From Kingdonia uniflora (Eukaryota > Streptophyta > Magnoliopsida > Ranunculales > Circaeasteraceae), in the NCBI GenBank assembly GCA_014058105.1, contig JACGCM010000674.1:930001-994000 (forward strand): DNA of 64,000 bases, written 5' to 3'. The notes under the pieces are model-generated. The model was not told the DNA's origin, did no database searches, and saw only the letters and a list, made by a program, of their open reading frames with translations. Below are positions 1 to 11,228 of this stretch, in pieces. The position numbers and the translations under genes are program-made. The number at the start of each line of letters is the position of its first letter. The stretch's first letter is position 1.

Positions 1-900
1 GTCTAAGAACGTTGTTTGCCATAAACATTTCTAATTTTATAACATTTTTTACTCTTTTTCACGCAGTGTTTGCCACTGGAAGGGCGTTAGTACTTCCTGG
101 TCTCCAGGAAAGTAAGGTGGCAGAATATGAGGTTAATGTTGATATAATTTTCGAGAAAATTTTTCCAGTCTTTGGTCAACGTAGGGTTTCCTTTGATGAA
201 CTTTTAATTAGCATAAAGATTAAGTATCCAAGGATTCTTTTGCATTTTGCCTATTAGGATGTCTTGAGGTCTCAAGCAGGGCGACCCTCTCTCTCCAATC
301 CGCTTTGCAATAGCGGAAGACTTACTAAGCATTAACCCCCATAAGGCTAGAGAACAAGGTAAAATACAAACCATGACATCGACAAAGCTAACGCACATAG
401 CGGAAGACTTACTAAGCATTAACCCCCATAAGGCTAGAGAACAAGGTAAAATACAAACCATGACATCGACAATCCGCTTTGCAATAGCGGAAGACTTACT
501 AAGCATTAACCCCCATAAGGCTAGAGAACAAGGTAAAATACAAACCATGACATCGACAAAGCTAACGCACATACCCACTCACCTATTCTTTGCAGATGAT
601 ATTTTTCTTTTTGAGAATGGGAATAACAGATGCCTGTGACAGCTCAAGGCCATCCTAGCAGTCTATCAAATAGTATCGGGGCAAGAGATAAGTGTGGCCA
701 AAAGAAAGATTTTCATTAGCAGTACTCCCTCACTCACAGAAGATGTGTCTCAGACATCTTTGGGTTCAAGGAAGGCAAATATCCTTAGACATACATGGGA
801 ATTCCACTCATACAAGGGATGGTCACAAAGCAAGCCATATTGCCTCTAATCAAAAAAATCAGAAAAAGGGCTAATACTTGGACTGGTAGCATGATCTCAT
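1..900 (+). pseudogene. LINE reverse transcriptase fragment
   Basis: The frame starting at 268 reads GLKQGDPLSP, the RT palm motif of plant LINEs, and after an internal triplication continues to THLFFADDIFLFENG, which contains the catalytic F-A-D-D box. Stops occur upstream (for example after HFAY near 257) and just after FENGNNR at 639. Residues between these motifs are replaced by the repeated segment at 313-573, so the palm fold would be disrupted. Downstream, to about 900, RT connection-like text is present in mixed frames. No function is expected. Confidence 0.8.
313..573 (+). repeat. In-frame tandem triplication, 87-bp period
   Basis: Three copies begin at 313, 400 and 487 (each opening GCGGAAGACTTACTAAGC) with an exact 87-bp period, that is 29 codons. 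They keep the LINE RT frame. The 13-base junctions differ: copies 1 and 3 are followed by AGCTAACGCACAT, while copy 2 is followed by TCCGCTTTGCAAT, the sequence that precedes copy 1. The copies themselves look identical, implying a recent event or an assembly effect. Confidence 0.9.
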
Positions 901-1539
901 TCTAGGGACGGGTTACACTCGCAAAGTCAATCCTAAACAACATTCCAATACATAATATGGCGGTCTACATGTGGGATCGGTCACTTATAAAAGAGGGAGA
1001 TAACATTATTAGGAACTATATATGGAACGGGGATACGACAGAAAGGAAAGGTGTAACATTTAAATGTATAAAGGTATGCAAACCATTAGAGGAAGGGGGC
1101 CTTGGAGTCCACAGTCTGGGGGAAGTAAACACCGCGATGCTTTGCAAACTTCACTGGATCTTCTAGCAGGGATCAGAAGACTGGGCAATATTTCTCAAAT
1201 CAAAATTCAATACTAAAAGTGGAGATACTATTCGATACCAGAAACCTTCTACTATCTGGTTCGGTATCCAAACTGGAGCTGCCCTATTGAAACCTTAGAT
1301 TGGTTGGCTCATTGGCGATGGAACGAAAATAGATTTCTGGAGAGACACATGGGCTACAGAAATCCCTCTCATGGATCATATAGATTTTCCCAGACATATG
1401 TGGAAACACTGTAAAGCTTGGCTAAGTAACTTTATTAACCCACAAGGCCGTCAATTCCCTAATGACATTTGGCTCCACCTTTTGGTACTTGGAATAAATA
1501 TTCAGCAAATTCAATGTAACCCCAATAACCAGGACACTA

Positions 1540-1970
1540 TGATCTGGAAACCAGACCTACAAGGGGCATTCTCAATCAAGAACGTATTTGAAACTCTGCA
1601 TAAATGAGAAGACATGGCATGGTGGTGGAAATACGTTTGGAATAGCACAATTCACCCATGACTGGGAGGCTTTGCATGGCGTCTGCTGAACCATCTCCTT
1701 CCAATGGACGACACCATTATGAAGAAAGGTATCTCTCTAGTCTCGACTTTCCACCAATGCAACAACTCTATGGAAACAGAAAAACATACTCTTCTGCAAT
1801 GCCCATTTGGGGTCTCTCTCTGGGATAGAGCTACCACTTGCTTCTCTTATGATCCTATTACACCGACAGAAACTGGGAGAACTATCTTACAAAGAGGACA
1901 AGTATTTAGTACCTACATAAAAGATCTCTGGGTGGCTATGGTATTCTCCATTTGTAGTAACATCTGAAGA
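1540..1970 (+). pseudogene. LINE zf-RVT (RT-associated zinc-binding) fragment
   Basis: Plus-strand text has the usual zf-RVT order: a D-x-W-x-G-x-FS-type opening (MIWKPDLQGAFSIKN), then F-A-W-R-L-L, then C-N-N and an H-T-L-L-Q-C-P-F-G-x-S-L-W ending near 1790-1835. It is spread over more than one frame and has a stop after HPW-type residues near 1660. In LINEs this domain lies between RT and RNase H, which matches its position here. Confidence 0.7.
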
Positions 1971-2168
1971 GCAAGGAACAAATAGAAATAAGATAGATTC
2001 AATCTTCCTCTCCATACAATTACGTTGCACATCCTTACAAACACTGTAGATATGGCTCACCTCTCTAAAAAAATTATGAACAATACTATATAGGACCTTA
2101 AGATCATAAAGGCGCTACATGTTCAGTGCAGACCACGACATGGCAGCAACATAAAGAGCTGTCGATGG

Positions 2169-2594
2169 GAACTTCCAACACCAAATGAAATAAAGATCTG
2201 TTATGATGGCTCGGCATTAGGCAACCCAGGAAATACAGACATTGTGATTATCTTCAGAGATAGTAATAATGAAGTTGTGGGTACATATATCAAAACCATT
2301 AGACACGCAGCAAATTATATAGCCGAGATCACAACAATCATATCTGGAGTTCAGAGAGCTGTTACAAAAGGGTGACATCACTTGTGGGTGGTATTCGATT
2401 CAGCTGCACCCATTAAAGCCTTCACTAACAACAAAATTCCTTGGGTACACAAGACTGCTTGGGACCTCATCACTCCCCATACTCTGCATATTCAGTTTAG
2501 CCATGTATGGAGGGAATACAATTTCTCGGCAGACTACCTTACAAGAAGAGGCTCAGACCCCAACTATCCTATAGAAGAATGGAATGACGGCTAA
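2169..2594 (+). pseudogene. LINE RNase H (RVT_3-like) fragment
   Basis: One frame from 2169 reads KICYDGSALGNPGN, the first catalytic-Asp motif of plant LINE RNase H, and ends with FSHVWREYNFSADYLTRRG, the usual H-V-x-R-E-x-N-x-x-A-D signature. A single TGA near 2373 breaks it (KG-stop-HHLWVVFDSAA). RNase H removes the RNA strand during LINE reverse transcription. The rest of the domain is readable, so this is the best preserved part of the relic. Confidence 0.8.
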
Positions 2595-3630
2595 CCAGAA
2601 TACTTACAACAAATTGAAGATTAGAGTACCGATTATTATCAAATCAGGAAATAAGACCTTGACGCTTCAGTAAAGTCATTCAAACGACATTGGCGGTCGT
2701 TCGAACGAATTGCATCAAATTGTCGATTCTTACGGCAACTTGAAGGCAATTTTCTACAAGTCGTTCTAACATACTTGGAAGTCGTTCGAACGAAGTGCAC
2801 GTTAATCTCAAAACTGTCTTTTGAGAACCTGCCGAACTAGACGACAATTTGTAAATTTTTCTTGTTCGTTCAAACAACTTTAGAGACCATTCGAACGAGT
2901 CTGGCTTCAATCGTTCAAACGATTATGCCCTCATTCAAACGAACTACTTCCTTTAATTTTTCTACATTTTATTTATTTTTTCAAGAGTCCACATGCATGT
3001 GCTCTAGTAGAATGCACTAGTGTGTGGCATGTTCGGCTCTCCTTAATCTTGTACATTAATGTTTGGATATATTATACTAAACTTTTTGTAAAAGAAAATT
3101 ATAAACTCTTGCATATTTTTTGAAATTCCTCTTGCTATCCATTTAACAACTAAAAGTAAAAATGGTTTGACATTTATAATTTATTTGTTATGTTAAATTT
3201 CTTGTAGGGTGCTTCCCATATTTGTATTCTTTACTTTTTGAAGGCTTATAATGGATTGGGGGCACTCCCTATTTCTGGATCAGTTAAGCTTATGATTTGA
3301 ACACCGTTATATTAATCCATTTTTCTTTTGAAGCAACTATGCTCTTTTTTTGTTCTCAATCCATGGTTTTTTTAGATTTATTATAGGGAACATGAATATA
3401 ACTTCTTTTTGAATTGGTATATCTCTTATATATATGTAACCAATGTACCTAGATTTTTTGGGCTAATATTTATTAATGAAACAAGTTATTTTGAATTGTG
3501 TATTTTTGTTTATATGCTATATGATGTATACAACAGGTGCAACTTGTTCTTCTGAATTGCGTAATATAGGTTTTGGCTATTTTTATATATTTTTTAAAAC
3601 CAATAAAAATTAAATCACCATAATCTAAGG
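2595..3630. other. No gene; AT-rich spacer with a short-motif cluster
   Basis: Beyond the motif cluster at 2670-2945 this stretch is AT-rich, with short frames only. I recognise no coding domain. Confidence 0.6.
2670..2945. repeat. Cluster of CGTTCGAACGA-type palindromic motifs
   Basis: The palindromic core TCGTTCGAACGA and variants (CATTCAAACGA, CGTTCAAACGA, CATTCGAACGA) recur about eight or nine times within 280 bp. The spacing is irregular. The CpG-bearing core with TpG/CpA-type variants fits a repeat decaying through methylation. The parent family is not identified. Confidence 0.6.
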
Positions 3631-3960
3631 CCGTGGCAATAATATTAACTACGGACTACAATAGTGGTATATATCGTATTATATCATTAATTATATCCGT
3701 GGTAAATAATTTGGCCACGGATTTACTCCACATCAGCATAAATGAGATAATGACAAAAAAAATCTGTGGTAATAATATTAACTATAGACTAAAATAGTGG
3801 TACATATCGTGTTATACCACTGATTATATCCGTGATAAAAAAAATTCTACGGATTTACTCCGCATCAGCTTAAATGGAATAACGACAGAAAAACTCTGTG
3901 GCAAAAATATTGCCACGCACTTTTTACTACATACCTCCACTATAGACTTTATCCATGGCA
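3631..3960. repeat. Tandem repeat, about 133-bp period
   Basis: Units beginning GG(C/T)AA(T/A)AATATT start at 3635, 3768 and 3900 (spacings 133 and 132). Each contains an A-C-T-A-x-x-x-A-C-T-A block, an ATAGTGGTA block, a TATATCCGTG block and TTTACTCC(A/G)CATCAGC. Short inverted motifs (CCGTGG, CCACGG) suggest subterminal repeats of a DNA transposon, perhaps CACTA-like, but no terminus is identified. Confidence 0.65.
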
Positions 3961-4055
3961 AAATGACTATTACCACTACAGCGTTTAGTATAACTGGTTT
4001 CTGCCGAGGTCAAGGTTTTACTGATGAAGTATGCAAAAAAATTTATGCTTTCGTC

Positions 4056-5012
4056 TATACGAATGAGAACTGAGCCCTACCCAAGATCTCTATTACAGCC
4101 AAATCTCATTACCATTTAAACGTTGGGCCATTGATGTAATTAGCCCCTTCCCTAAAGCTTTGGGTAAAAGAGAACACGCTCGCAGCCACTGATTATTTTA
4201 CCAAATGGGTCAAAGCAGTTCTGTTGTACAGAATAAGGGAGGAGGAAGTAGTTAAATTCTTGTAGGAAAACATAATTACATGCAATTGTTTCCCATACAT
4301 GATTCATTATGACAATCGTTGTGATAATGGCCCTCAATTTGTAAGCAGCAAAGTACAAACATTTTTTAAGACGTAATACATCATCTTGTCCCCTTCTACA
4401 CCTAATTACCTTTAAAGAAGCGGCCAAGTCTAAGCTAACAATAAAATAATAGTCGATGGCCTCAAGAAGCGAATTGATGACAAGAAGAGGAGATAGGTAC
4501 AGGAGCTACAACACATCTTATGGGTCTATCACACAACACCAAGAAAAGCTACGGGTTGTACCCCTTTTCTTCTTGTATACAAAATAGATACAGTCCTACC
4601 AACATAGTTTGAATTCCCCACAAGGGACCCATACCTCCAAGATAAAGAAAATGTGTTCCAACTTGGTTATAACATGCTATGGAAAGACGAGACACAGAAT
4701 AAAGCGTTGGCCAGCCTTTGCAGATATCATAATTTATTGATAAAATCCTATAGCAAAAAGATTCATCCTAGATGCTTCACAATTGGATATTTGGTCCTTC
4801 GGTGAGTTACTCAATCATCAAAACCCAAGATCTCGAGGAAACTTGCCAAATCTTGGGAGTGACCATATGTCCTCTGCGATTAAGGGATCCTATTATCTAA
4901 TGGCCAAAGATGAAAAACCCCTTGCAAACTCTTGGAACACGATGCAATTAGTGTAGTACTACCATAGAACAGACTAAATATATTCTATGATTGTAATCTA
5001 TGAAGTCTAAAT
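4056..5012 (+). pseudogene. Element A integrase, C-terminal part
   Basis: The integrase core reads RWAIDVI and then AATDYFTKWVKAV, the first catalytic Asp region, followed by DNGPQFVSSK, the second catalytic region. Past 4440 comes VDGLKKRI, then [12 protein letters not shown] (core end), and near 4840-4985 KLAKSWE and WNTMQLV-x-YY, the usual C-terminal tail of Tat-type pol. Stops and frame changes occur throughout (for example at 4264). Integrase would insert element cDNA into the chromosome; this copy is inactive. Nothing upstream of about 4012 looks like its RT, so it is truncated. Confidence 0.85.
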
Positions 5013-5039
5013 TAATGAAACACCCCCCAAATTGAGCAA

Positions 5040-5960
5040 GTTCGTGTAGAATGTCTTGTATGTAACACATAGTACACACGAGCTTCTTGATTTGGTCAAA
5101 CCTAAGTATCACGTCAATACTTTGGCTTGACTAATACTTGGGGGCGACCTCAAAGGTTTTCAAAGTTCCGTGATTTAGGAAAATGCAAGTATCATAAATA
5201 ATTGAACAGATTAAACACTTGGGGGCGACCTCAGAGCTGACCATATTGGCTTTATTTATGCTCAATCCCATGTATTTGGATACAAGGGGCACCCCCAAGC
5301 CTCATAAACTTCTTGATTTTATCAAACCTATATATCACGTCAGCACTTTGACCTGAATGATACTTGGAGCAATCTCAAATTTTTTGAAAGTTCCTTGATT
5401 TGGGAAAACTTAGGTATTTTCAATAATTAAACAGATTAAATACTTGGGGGCAACCTCAGAGCTGACCATGATTGGTTTTGTTTAGGCTCAATCCCATGTA
5501 TTCGGATACAGGGGGGTAGTCTCAAAGCCTCATGAACTCCTTGAATTGGTAAAACTTACGTATCACGTCAGTACTTTAACCTGACTGATACTTGGGGTGA
5601 CCTTAAAGCTTTTAAAAGTTCTTTGATTTGGGTAAGCCCAAGTATCATGAATAATTGAATAGATTAAACAATTGGGGGTGACCTTGGAGCCGGCCATGAT
5701 TGGCTTTGTTTAGGATCAATCACATGTATTTAAATACATGGGGGAGGCCTCGAAGCCTCATGAACTTCTTGATTTGGCCAAACCTGATTATCACTTCAGT
5801 ACTTTAACTTGGCTAATATTTAGGATCGACCTCAAAGTTTTTTGATTTGGGCAAACTCAAGTGTTATAAATAATCAAACAGATTAAGTACTTGGGGGCGA
5901 CCTCGAGGCTGACCACGATTGGCTTTGTTTATGCTAAAACCCAAATAAATAGTCAATCCC
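5040..5960. repeat. Element A tandem array, about 227-bp period, four copies
   Basis: The block ATACTTGG-G-GCGACCTC recurs at 5134, 5360, 5588 and 5816 (spacings 226, 228 and 228). Each unit also has an AAC-AGATTAA-ACTTGGGGG block, GGCTTTGTTTA-GCTCAATC, and a CCTCATGAACTTCTTGATTTGG block. A shortened copy follows at about 5960. The array lies immediately after the integrase and before the antisense accessory gene, the same place as the 158-bp array of element B. Confidence 0.9.
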
Positions 5961-6239
5961 TCGACCTGAATGACATATGGGGTTGACCTGAAAAATATTC
6001 AAAAATTACTAATAGACTCGACCCTAGATATTCGGATGCCAGTAAAGGCCACGAGGCCTTGTGACCCTGGTAAGCCTCATAACACATCAGTAGTTAATAT
6101 CAAGTTAGATACGCATTATAGCATAACAAATTGTTATACAATACAGGTTAAAAGTACCCAAAAGTTCATCTCCCAACCAAACACACAAAAGTATCATCGA
6201 CCATAGAGCCGATTATAATTCAAAACCTTTAAACTATAG

Positions 6240-8586
6240 GGGATAGTTGGGATTTGCCACATTGGATTCAACCACAGTAGTGTCCTTTAATGGATTAGTT
6301 TCGAGAATGGTAGTTTCATACACGACGTTTGGCCCCAAGTTCAGAGGACTGAGAACTGTCTCAGAAGTCTAGACCGCATCACCAATTATAGCTCTCACAG
6401 GTAACCAACAGTAGCCCTCAAGCTCTGCCACCTTGGCTTCGTGCTCACCAATCATCGTAGTCTTTTCTTTCAACGCCTCCGCTCGAGCCTAGCAGAGTTC
6501 CTCAATGACACGAGTGTTTAGCGACAAGATGGTACCTAAAGCCACATCAGCAAAATCTTTTACCTCCTTCTCCCTCAGGGTCGATACCTTCTGGGCCATG
6601 TTAAAGCAGGTTCCCCAGGACAAAACTTAACAAAGAAATCTGTTAGAATAAAAGCCATAATCAGCAAGAAGAAATGTAAGATAAGCTTTAAATCGTCTAC
6701 CCCCTTCACCGGGATCAGACGTGCAGAGTTGAACCAGCGACTTTGCCTTCGCCCGTGCAACGTCCTCTTTTTCAGCCATGAGTAGGGCATCATGCCCTTT
6801 TCCCTCGATAGCCTTTAACTGATCTTAAGACCTTTTCAAAGACGAAGGCACTGGAGCATTGGAGGATGACCCTTCCCTAACCTTGCCTTTGACCTTTTTG
6901 CAGGACCCTCGGCACATCCTTAGTAGAGTTTGTCCTTGTTGCCAAAACTGGAGAAGTACCCGAGTTAGCGTTAGCTCGCTGGTTCCATATAATGAAGGTA
7001 GTTTTGGGCCTTCTTAGATTATCGTAATCCATGCCCGCAGAAAATTTGTCAAACTATGAAACCTTTTTTCGTTTCTTAGGTCCTTTTGAACTCGAAGGAC
7101 CCTCAATGAGCCGATCCATTTTCTTCTTCCTTTTCCTCTTTATCTTCAGTCTTTCGTTAATATCAATGAAGCGATCGTCATCTTCGCCTATCAGATCATC
7201 CAAATAGTGAAAAAAAACTATTGGGCACACCACCTCGTGGCTCGGCACAAAAACAAGAAACATTTGATTTGATCAGAGATAATGCAGGTCAACAAAAATT
7301 AAATTATAGACGCAAAACACCTACCAAGATTATAAACATTGTTTCTCAACACAAGTTCCTCATCACATTCGAGATGCTCATAGTTAACAACTACAGTGAA
7401 ACCTAGATAAATGCATACCCTTGGGACCACCAAAAAATGAGCAAATATAGAGGTTGTGCAGTTATATAGGTGACAACTAAAAATAATTTGGATTTCAGGA
7501 CCAAAGTTTTTTGTGCATATAGAGAGTTGTGCAATTATATAGGGTACAATAAGACAGGTTTTACGGTACTACTACCAAATTATTGTCCCATCTTCGACCA
7601 GTAGAGCAAAGGTTGAACAACTAGGGCTTCTCAGGATGGCTTTAAATGTGGTAAGATTCGTCCCTTGGATTGCTCTTCTTCCTAATAGAAGGAAATTATA
7701 TATGCAAAACTCACCAAGGACTTGCCTTCTACTAATAAACTCTCATTTAAAGCTTTGAAGATCTTCATCATCTCATAAAAATTATCATTTATCTGTCAAG
7801 GCGCAAGATACCAAAAATTCAACACTTCTTTGACAAGATGACGAAGGGAAAGTTCTATTCCTAGCCTAATTTTCCCTATAAAAGCCATAATGCCCCTCTC
7901 TGGCGTGTCCATAAATGAGATCGATGGTTTACAAGGGATCAAGTCGAAGCCTTTATTCATAAGATAATATTTTTTTCAAAAATCTAACCAGCCTATTTAA
8001 TTCCCGAACATCGACCAGCCCAACATCCCTCTCCATCATCCTCGATACCTCATCATCCTCCCTATCCTCACCATCTTCTTCAACCCCTTCGTCCCCATCT
8101 TCCTCCCCTACACTCTCTTCGAAAACACTAGTACGGTTACCCCTTCGGTTCGAAGCTTTACACTTGGGTTGAATAATAGTGAACGGTGCATCGTCTGCTA
8201 TTTACAACTCTTTGAGGTCACTCTCGTCGCCTTCACCCCTTCCAGAGGACAATGGCTTGTTTAAAAACTCCTCAACTTTGTCGATTAGGTGCTTGGTCGA
8301 TTCTCGAGTGCACATCCTTCACCATACAAAAGAAAAGGGAATTAATTAGCTTAATACATTCAAGATAATTAAAACCCTCGTAAACTCCAATTTGGGTTTT
8401 TACTTGCGAGTACGACCTACCTAGTTGGATTTTAACATACCATGGTGTAGTACAAGTATTCACCATCGAACATATCTACCCTTGACAAAACCTTGGGCAT
8501 AAAATCACTAAGACCCTACAGTTTTCCCCCTCGACCACGATTATCCACAAAAAACCTCAAATCGGAGGAATCCAAAAATAGTAAAC
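6240..8586 (-). pseudogene. Element A antisense accessory gene, distal exons
   Basis: On the minus strand, opposite to pol, several linked coding blocks are readable. From about 8300 to 7990 there is an acidic segment (EEDGDEGVEEDGEDREDDE). At 7960-7730 a block starts MNKGFDLIPCKPSISF and continues LSLRHLVKEVLNFWYLAP; this is comparable to the plant-mobile-domain-like block of element B. At 7263-7054 a very basic block (KIKRKRKKKMDRL and GPKKRKKV) looks like a nuclear localisation signal. At 6600-6350 a coiled-coil block contains HEAKVAELEGYCWLP. Scattered TGA/TAA stops show decay. Element B interrupts the gene at 8586. No catalytic function can be assigned. Confidence 0.6.
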
Positions 8587-9165
8587 TATAATGGCCAAAT
8601 TTCGTAGCTCGATACGATTAGGAATTAGCTATCACACCAATGATTCTGTAACAATATGATAATGGAAAGCAAGAAATTAAAGCAGGTGTTTTTAGCGTGG
8701 AAAACCTCTAAATAGGTAAAATCCCAAGAACTCGTGTGAAGGATTTTTATAGAAGTTTCTTTATAGCTTTGAGTAGATATCTTTATTACAAGTGATCTCT
8801 AGAATATAAAAATGCCTTTGATCTCATGAAAAAGAATTTTGAGTAATTTTTCTTGTCCCTGTCTCTTCTGGAACTTGTCCTTTTTATAGGCTTTTCCCAC
8901 AGCTCTTCGTCGTGCTGGAGCACGTCTCCTGAATAATGTGGCTAGTGGCGGTTGACTGAATAACTGACGAGTTCGTTGGAGATATGTGTCTTTAACTGAA
9001 TAACATTTTTCAGGTTTAGCTCGATGTAGTTTCTTATGTAGTTTGTGGGGTTGGTTAGAATGTTTGACTGGAATGTTGTGTGCTAAAATTGCGTGAGCCT
9101 GAGATGGAGGTAATTTGAACTAAATGAGCTCGATTACGTGTGAGGTCGAGGAATAAGCCCCTACA
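8587..9165 (-). repeat. Element B 3' LTR
   Basis: 579 bp, alignable along its length with 18828-19405. In element orientation it begins TGTAGGGGCTTATTCC and ends ATTATA (mutated from ATTACA). A TATA-like CCTATAAAAAG lies on the minus strand near 8880-8890. Confidence 0.95.
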
Positions 9166-9180
9166 ATCATCCCCTCGCAA
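9166..9180 (-). promoter_or_regulatory. Element B polypurine tract
   Basis: Minus-strand GCGAGGGGATGAT directly abuts the 3' LTR, the usual primer site for plus-strand DNA synthesis. It confirms the minus orientation. Confidence 0.75.
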
Positions 9181-9556
9181 CCGAAGTCACGGGTGGCTCT
9201 GGTTGGGAAAGGACATGTAAAAAATTATAATCTCGAAACAGAGCAATGATGGCGTTTAACTGGGTGGAAGTTATGTGGTTTTGAGAATTGATGGGTATTA
9301 AATGATGGTGCGGATGTATGTGACGGTTTCAGTTTGAATAGTCGTGTCCATTATTAATGGCAGCGCTTGGGAAAATGTACTTGCACAATAAAGTTAGGGT
9401 TATATAAAGAATACCTTTATCACCTTATTTGGGTAAATTCTTGCATGCATAAGGCTCTCTAAAATGGTGAAAGTGCGGAGTATGGTTCTTGAAGAGAGAA
9501 TTGCGTCAGAAGTGTAGTGGTTAAAGTTAAAGTACTTTGGTAATCATTTTTTGGAA

Positions 9557-9763
9557 ATGACGATCTTAGTGCCTGTTCCTCCGACGTATCGAGGCTTGTC
9601 AAAAGAGGAAGCGGTTGAAACTGAGGAAGATTTCTACTGGAAGTAGAGATTTCATGTCTTCCTCTTGATGGGCGAGGAGCGTTGGGCCTATCTCCGAACC
9701 CCTATAGAAGACAGGGTTAGGGGTTCATATGCAGGGAAAGGTGTGTCTGCGGGGCAGATGCAC
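9557..9763 (+). pseudogene. Element B antisense ORF, first block
   Basis: Plus-strand frame MTILVPVPPTYRGLSKEEAV continues through a TAG at 9644-9646 to RFHVFLLMGEERWAYLRTP and stops near 9763. It is the first readable block after the LTR on the strand opposite to pol, so it may be the start of the accessory transcription unit. No domain recognised. Confidence 0.45.
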
Positions 9764-10629
9764 TAATTTTCTGCGGTGCCAGGGATTCTAAGGCCATGCC
9801 CTCTTCATCTCTACCAACTCTGCGGTGGTGGTGGTTATAGAAGAGGTGGTGATGGTAGTGGTGGAGGAGAACTGGTAGGAAGATCCAACTGAGGCATTTC
9901 CATCGTGATTTTGTGCTCTGAAGATCTTTCCATCTTATTTTGTGGGAGCGCACTGAGCCAACTGCTCACATAATACTTGCCTGGAGTTCGACTGTGCTTC
10001 ATCCGAGCCATGTGAGGAGGGCTTTTTGTTGGTTTCACTAATTTCTTTACGTCAGGGTGAAACATCACTAAAGTAAGAAGAACTGGAAAAGTTGACGTCT
10101 CGCTGTGCCTGGTTGACCTATAGCTTTGAACAAACAGGGAAAACTTGTTATCTGTAAAGTACCTGAAGTTCGATGTTGGGCAGATAACATGCTGTCGTAT
10201 TCCTGTGTGAAAAATTGTTATCTTTAAATGGTGTTATGAATAATATGAATAAAAATTGATTCTCACAAATTTTGTGTATAGAACTTTTCTTGATTAGATC
10301 TGAAATGTATTAGTTAAATAACTCTTTGGTAAGTGCTGAAACAACTTTTAAACTGCGATGAATAAAAGATCTATGTTTTAACAGGAAATGAAATAGGAAT
10401 TGTAAAAATATGTTAATTCGATTTGTTTTAAGATCGATAGAGATACTACTCATAAGGTCGATTGTACTAACCAGTGAATGTACTAATGAGGGGATGAGTT
10501 ATAATAAGTGAGTCCAAGATCTTGGGTTTCTGTTATGTGATACTAGGTAACAACGGAGTGAAAGAAGTAACTGTGAAATCTTATAAATACTAAGAGGATG
10601 ACCTACAAAAGCTCAGGGGAAGGTTAGGA

Positions 10630-10925
10630 TGGTGCAGACTCGATCTTAGAGGATTCGTCATGTTGCTGAAGGTTGACTGGCCATAAAAACTGCTGAGGTG
10701 CGGGAGAGAATTTTGGCTCGCTCGACTATGGTGCTGAGTTACCGATGAGGGTGTGCCAGCTCGAAAGGCCAGATATTAGGAGTAGAGAACTTGAGTATGC
10801 TCGTTACTTCTATGAGTCATTCTTTTGTGTATTCATGAGGGATCCGACAGAACGACAAAGGGTGGTAGGTCAGATTGCTAAAGTGGAGATCGATTTTGGT
10901 GAAATGAGGACTGGTGAATGATGCA
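10630..10925 (+). pseudogene. Element B antisense ORF, second block
   Basis: A block opens MVQTRS and, after a frame change near 10730, reads AELPMRVCQLERPDIRSRE and YARYFYESFFCVFMRDPTER to a TGA at about 10920. The charged, open stretch of about 60 residues looks coding, but I do not recognise it. It may be a separate small ORF upstream of the main accessory gene. Confidence 0.4.
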
Positions 10926-11228
10926 TGTTGCAAAAGTTTTCAAGGTCGTGATGGATACTGTTCAGATGTTCTTATGAATAAGCTAAATGCTGGAATGTAG
11001 CAGAAATAATATAAGTCAATTGGATCCTCAATAGGTGGGATCTATTTTGAAATTGTTAAGTAAGCAATTTGAATAAATTTGAATACTTGTATGGTTTTGA
11101 AAATGACGTCAATCACTATAAGTATGATAAACAAGTTTTGTGAAACAAAAATACGTGAGTGCAGAAGCTTCTAGTTTTGTTTTGTATATAAAATCATATA
11201 GAGCTCTAAGATCTCACAGTACAAACCA

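Larger units (their letters stand above)
1..2594 (+). mobile_element. Decayed LINE (non-LTR retrotransposon), 3' two-thirds
   Basis: A plant L1-type LINE cut by the window start. In order the plus strand shows the RT motif GLKQGDPLSP near 268-297, FFADD near 585-600, a zf-RVT region around 1540-1860 and a LINE-type RNase H at 2169-2594. All parts are broken by stops and frame changes, so it is an inactive relic. No clear poly(A) tail or target-site duplication is visible after 2594. The family assignment rests on motif order, which is typical of plant LINEs. Confidence 0.85.

Noticed and set aside
204..578. Minus-strand 124-codon repeat protein
   Set aside because: It is the reverse-strand shadow of the triplicated LINE RT segment.
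5040..5960. CRISPR array
   Set aside because: Units are about 227 bp, divergent and contiguous, in a plant retroelement; no short identical repeat with unique spacers.
9717..10068. Minus-strand His-rich ORFs
   Set aside because: Overlapping short frames in simple-sequence DNA (GGTGGT runs); no motif, and not in the position of a Tat pol gene.
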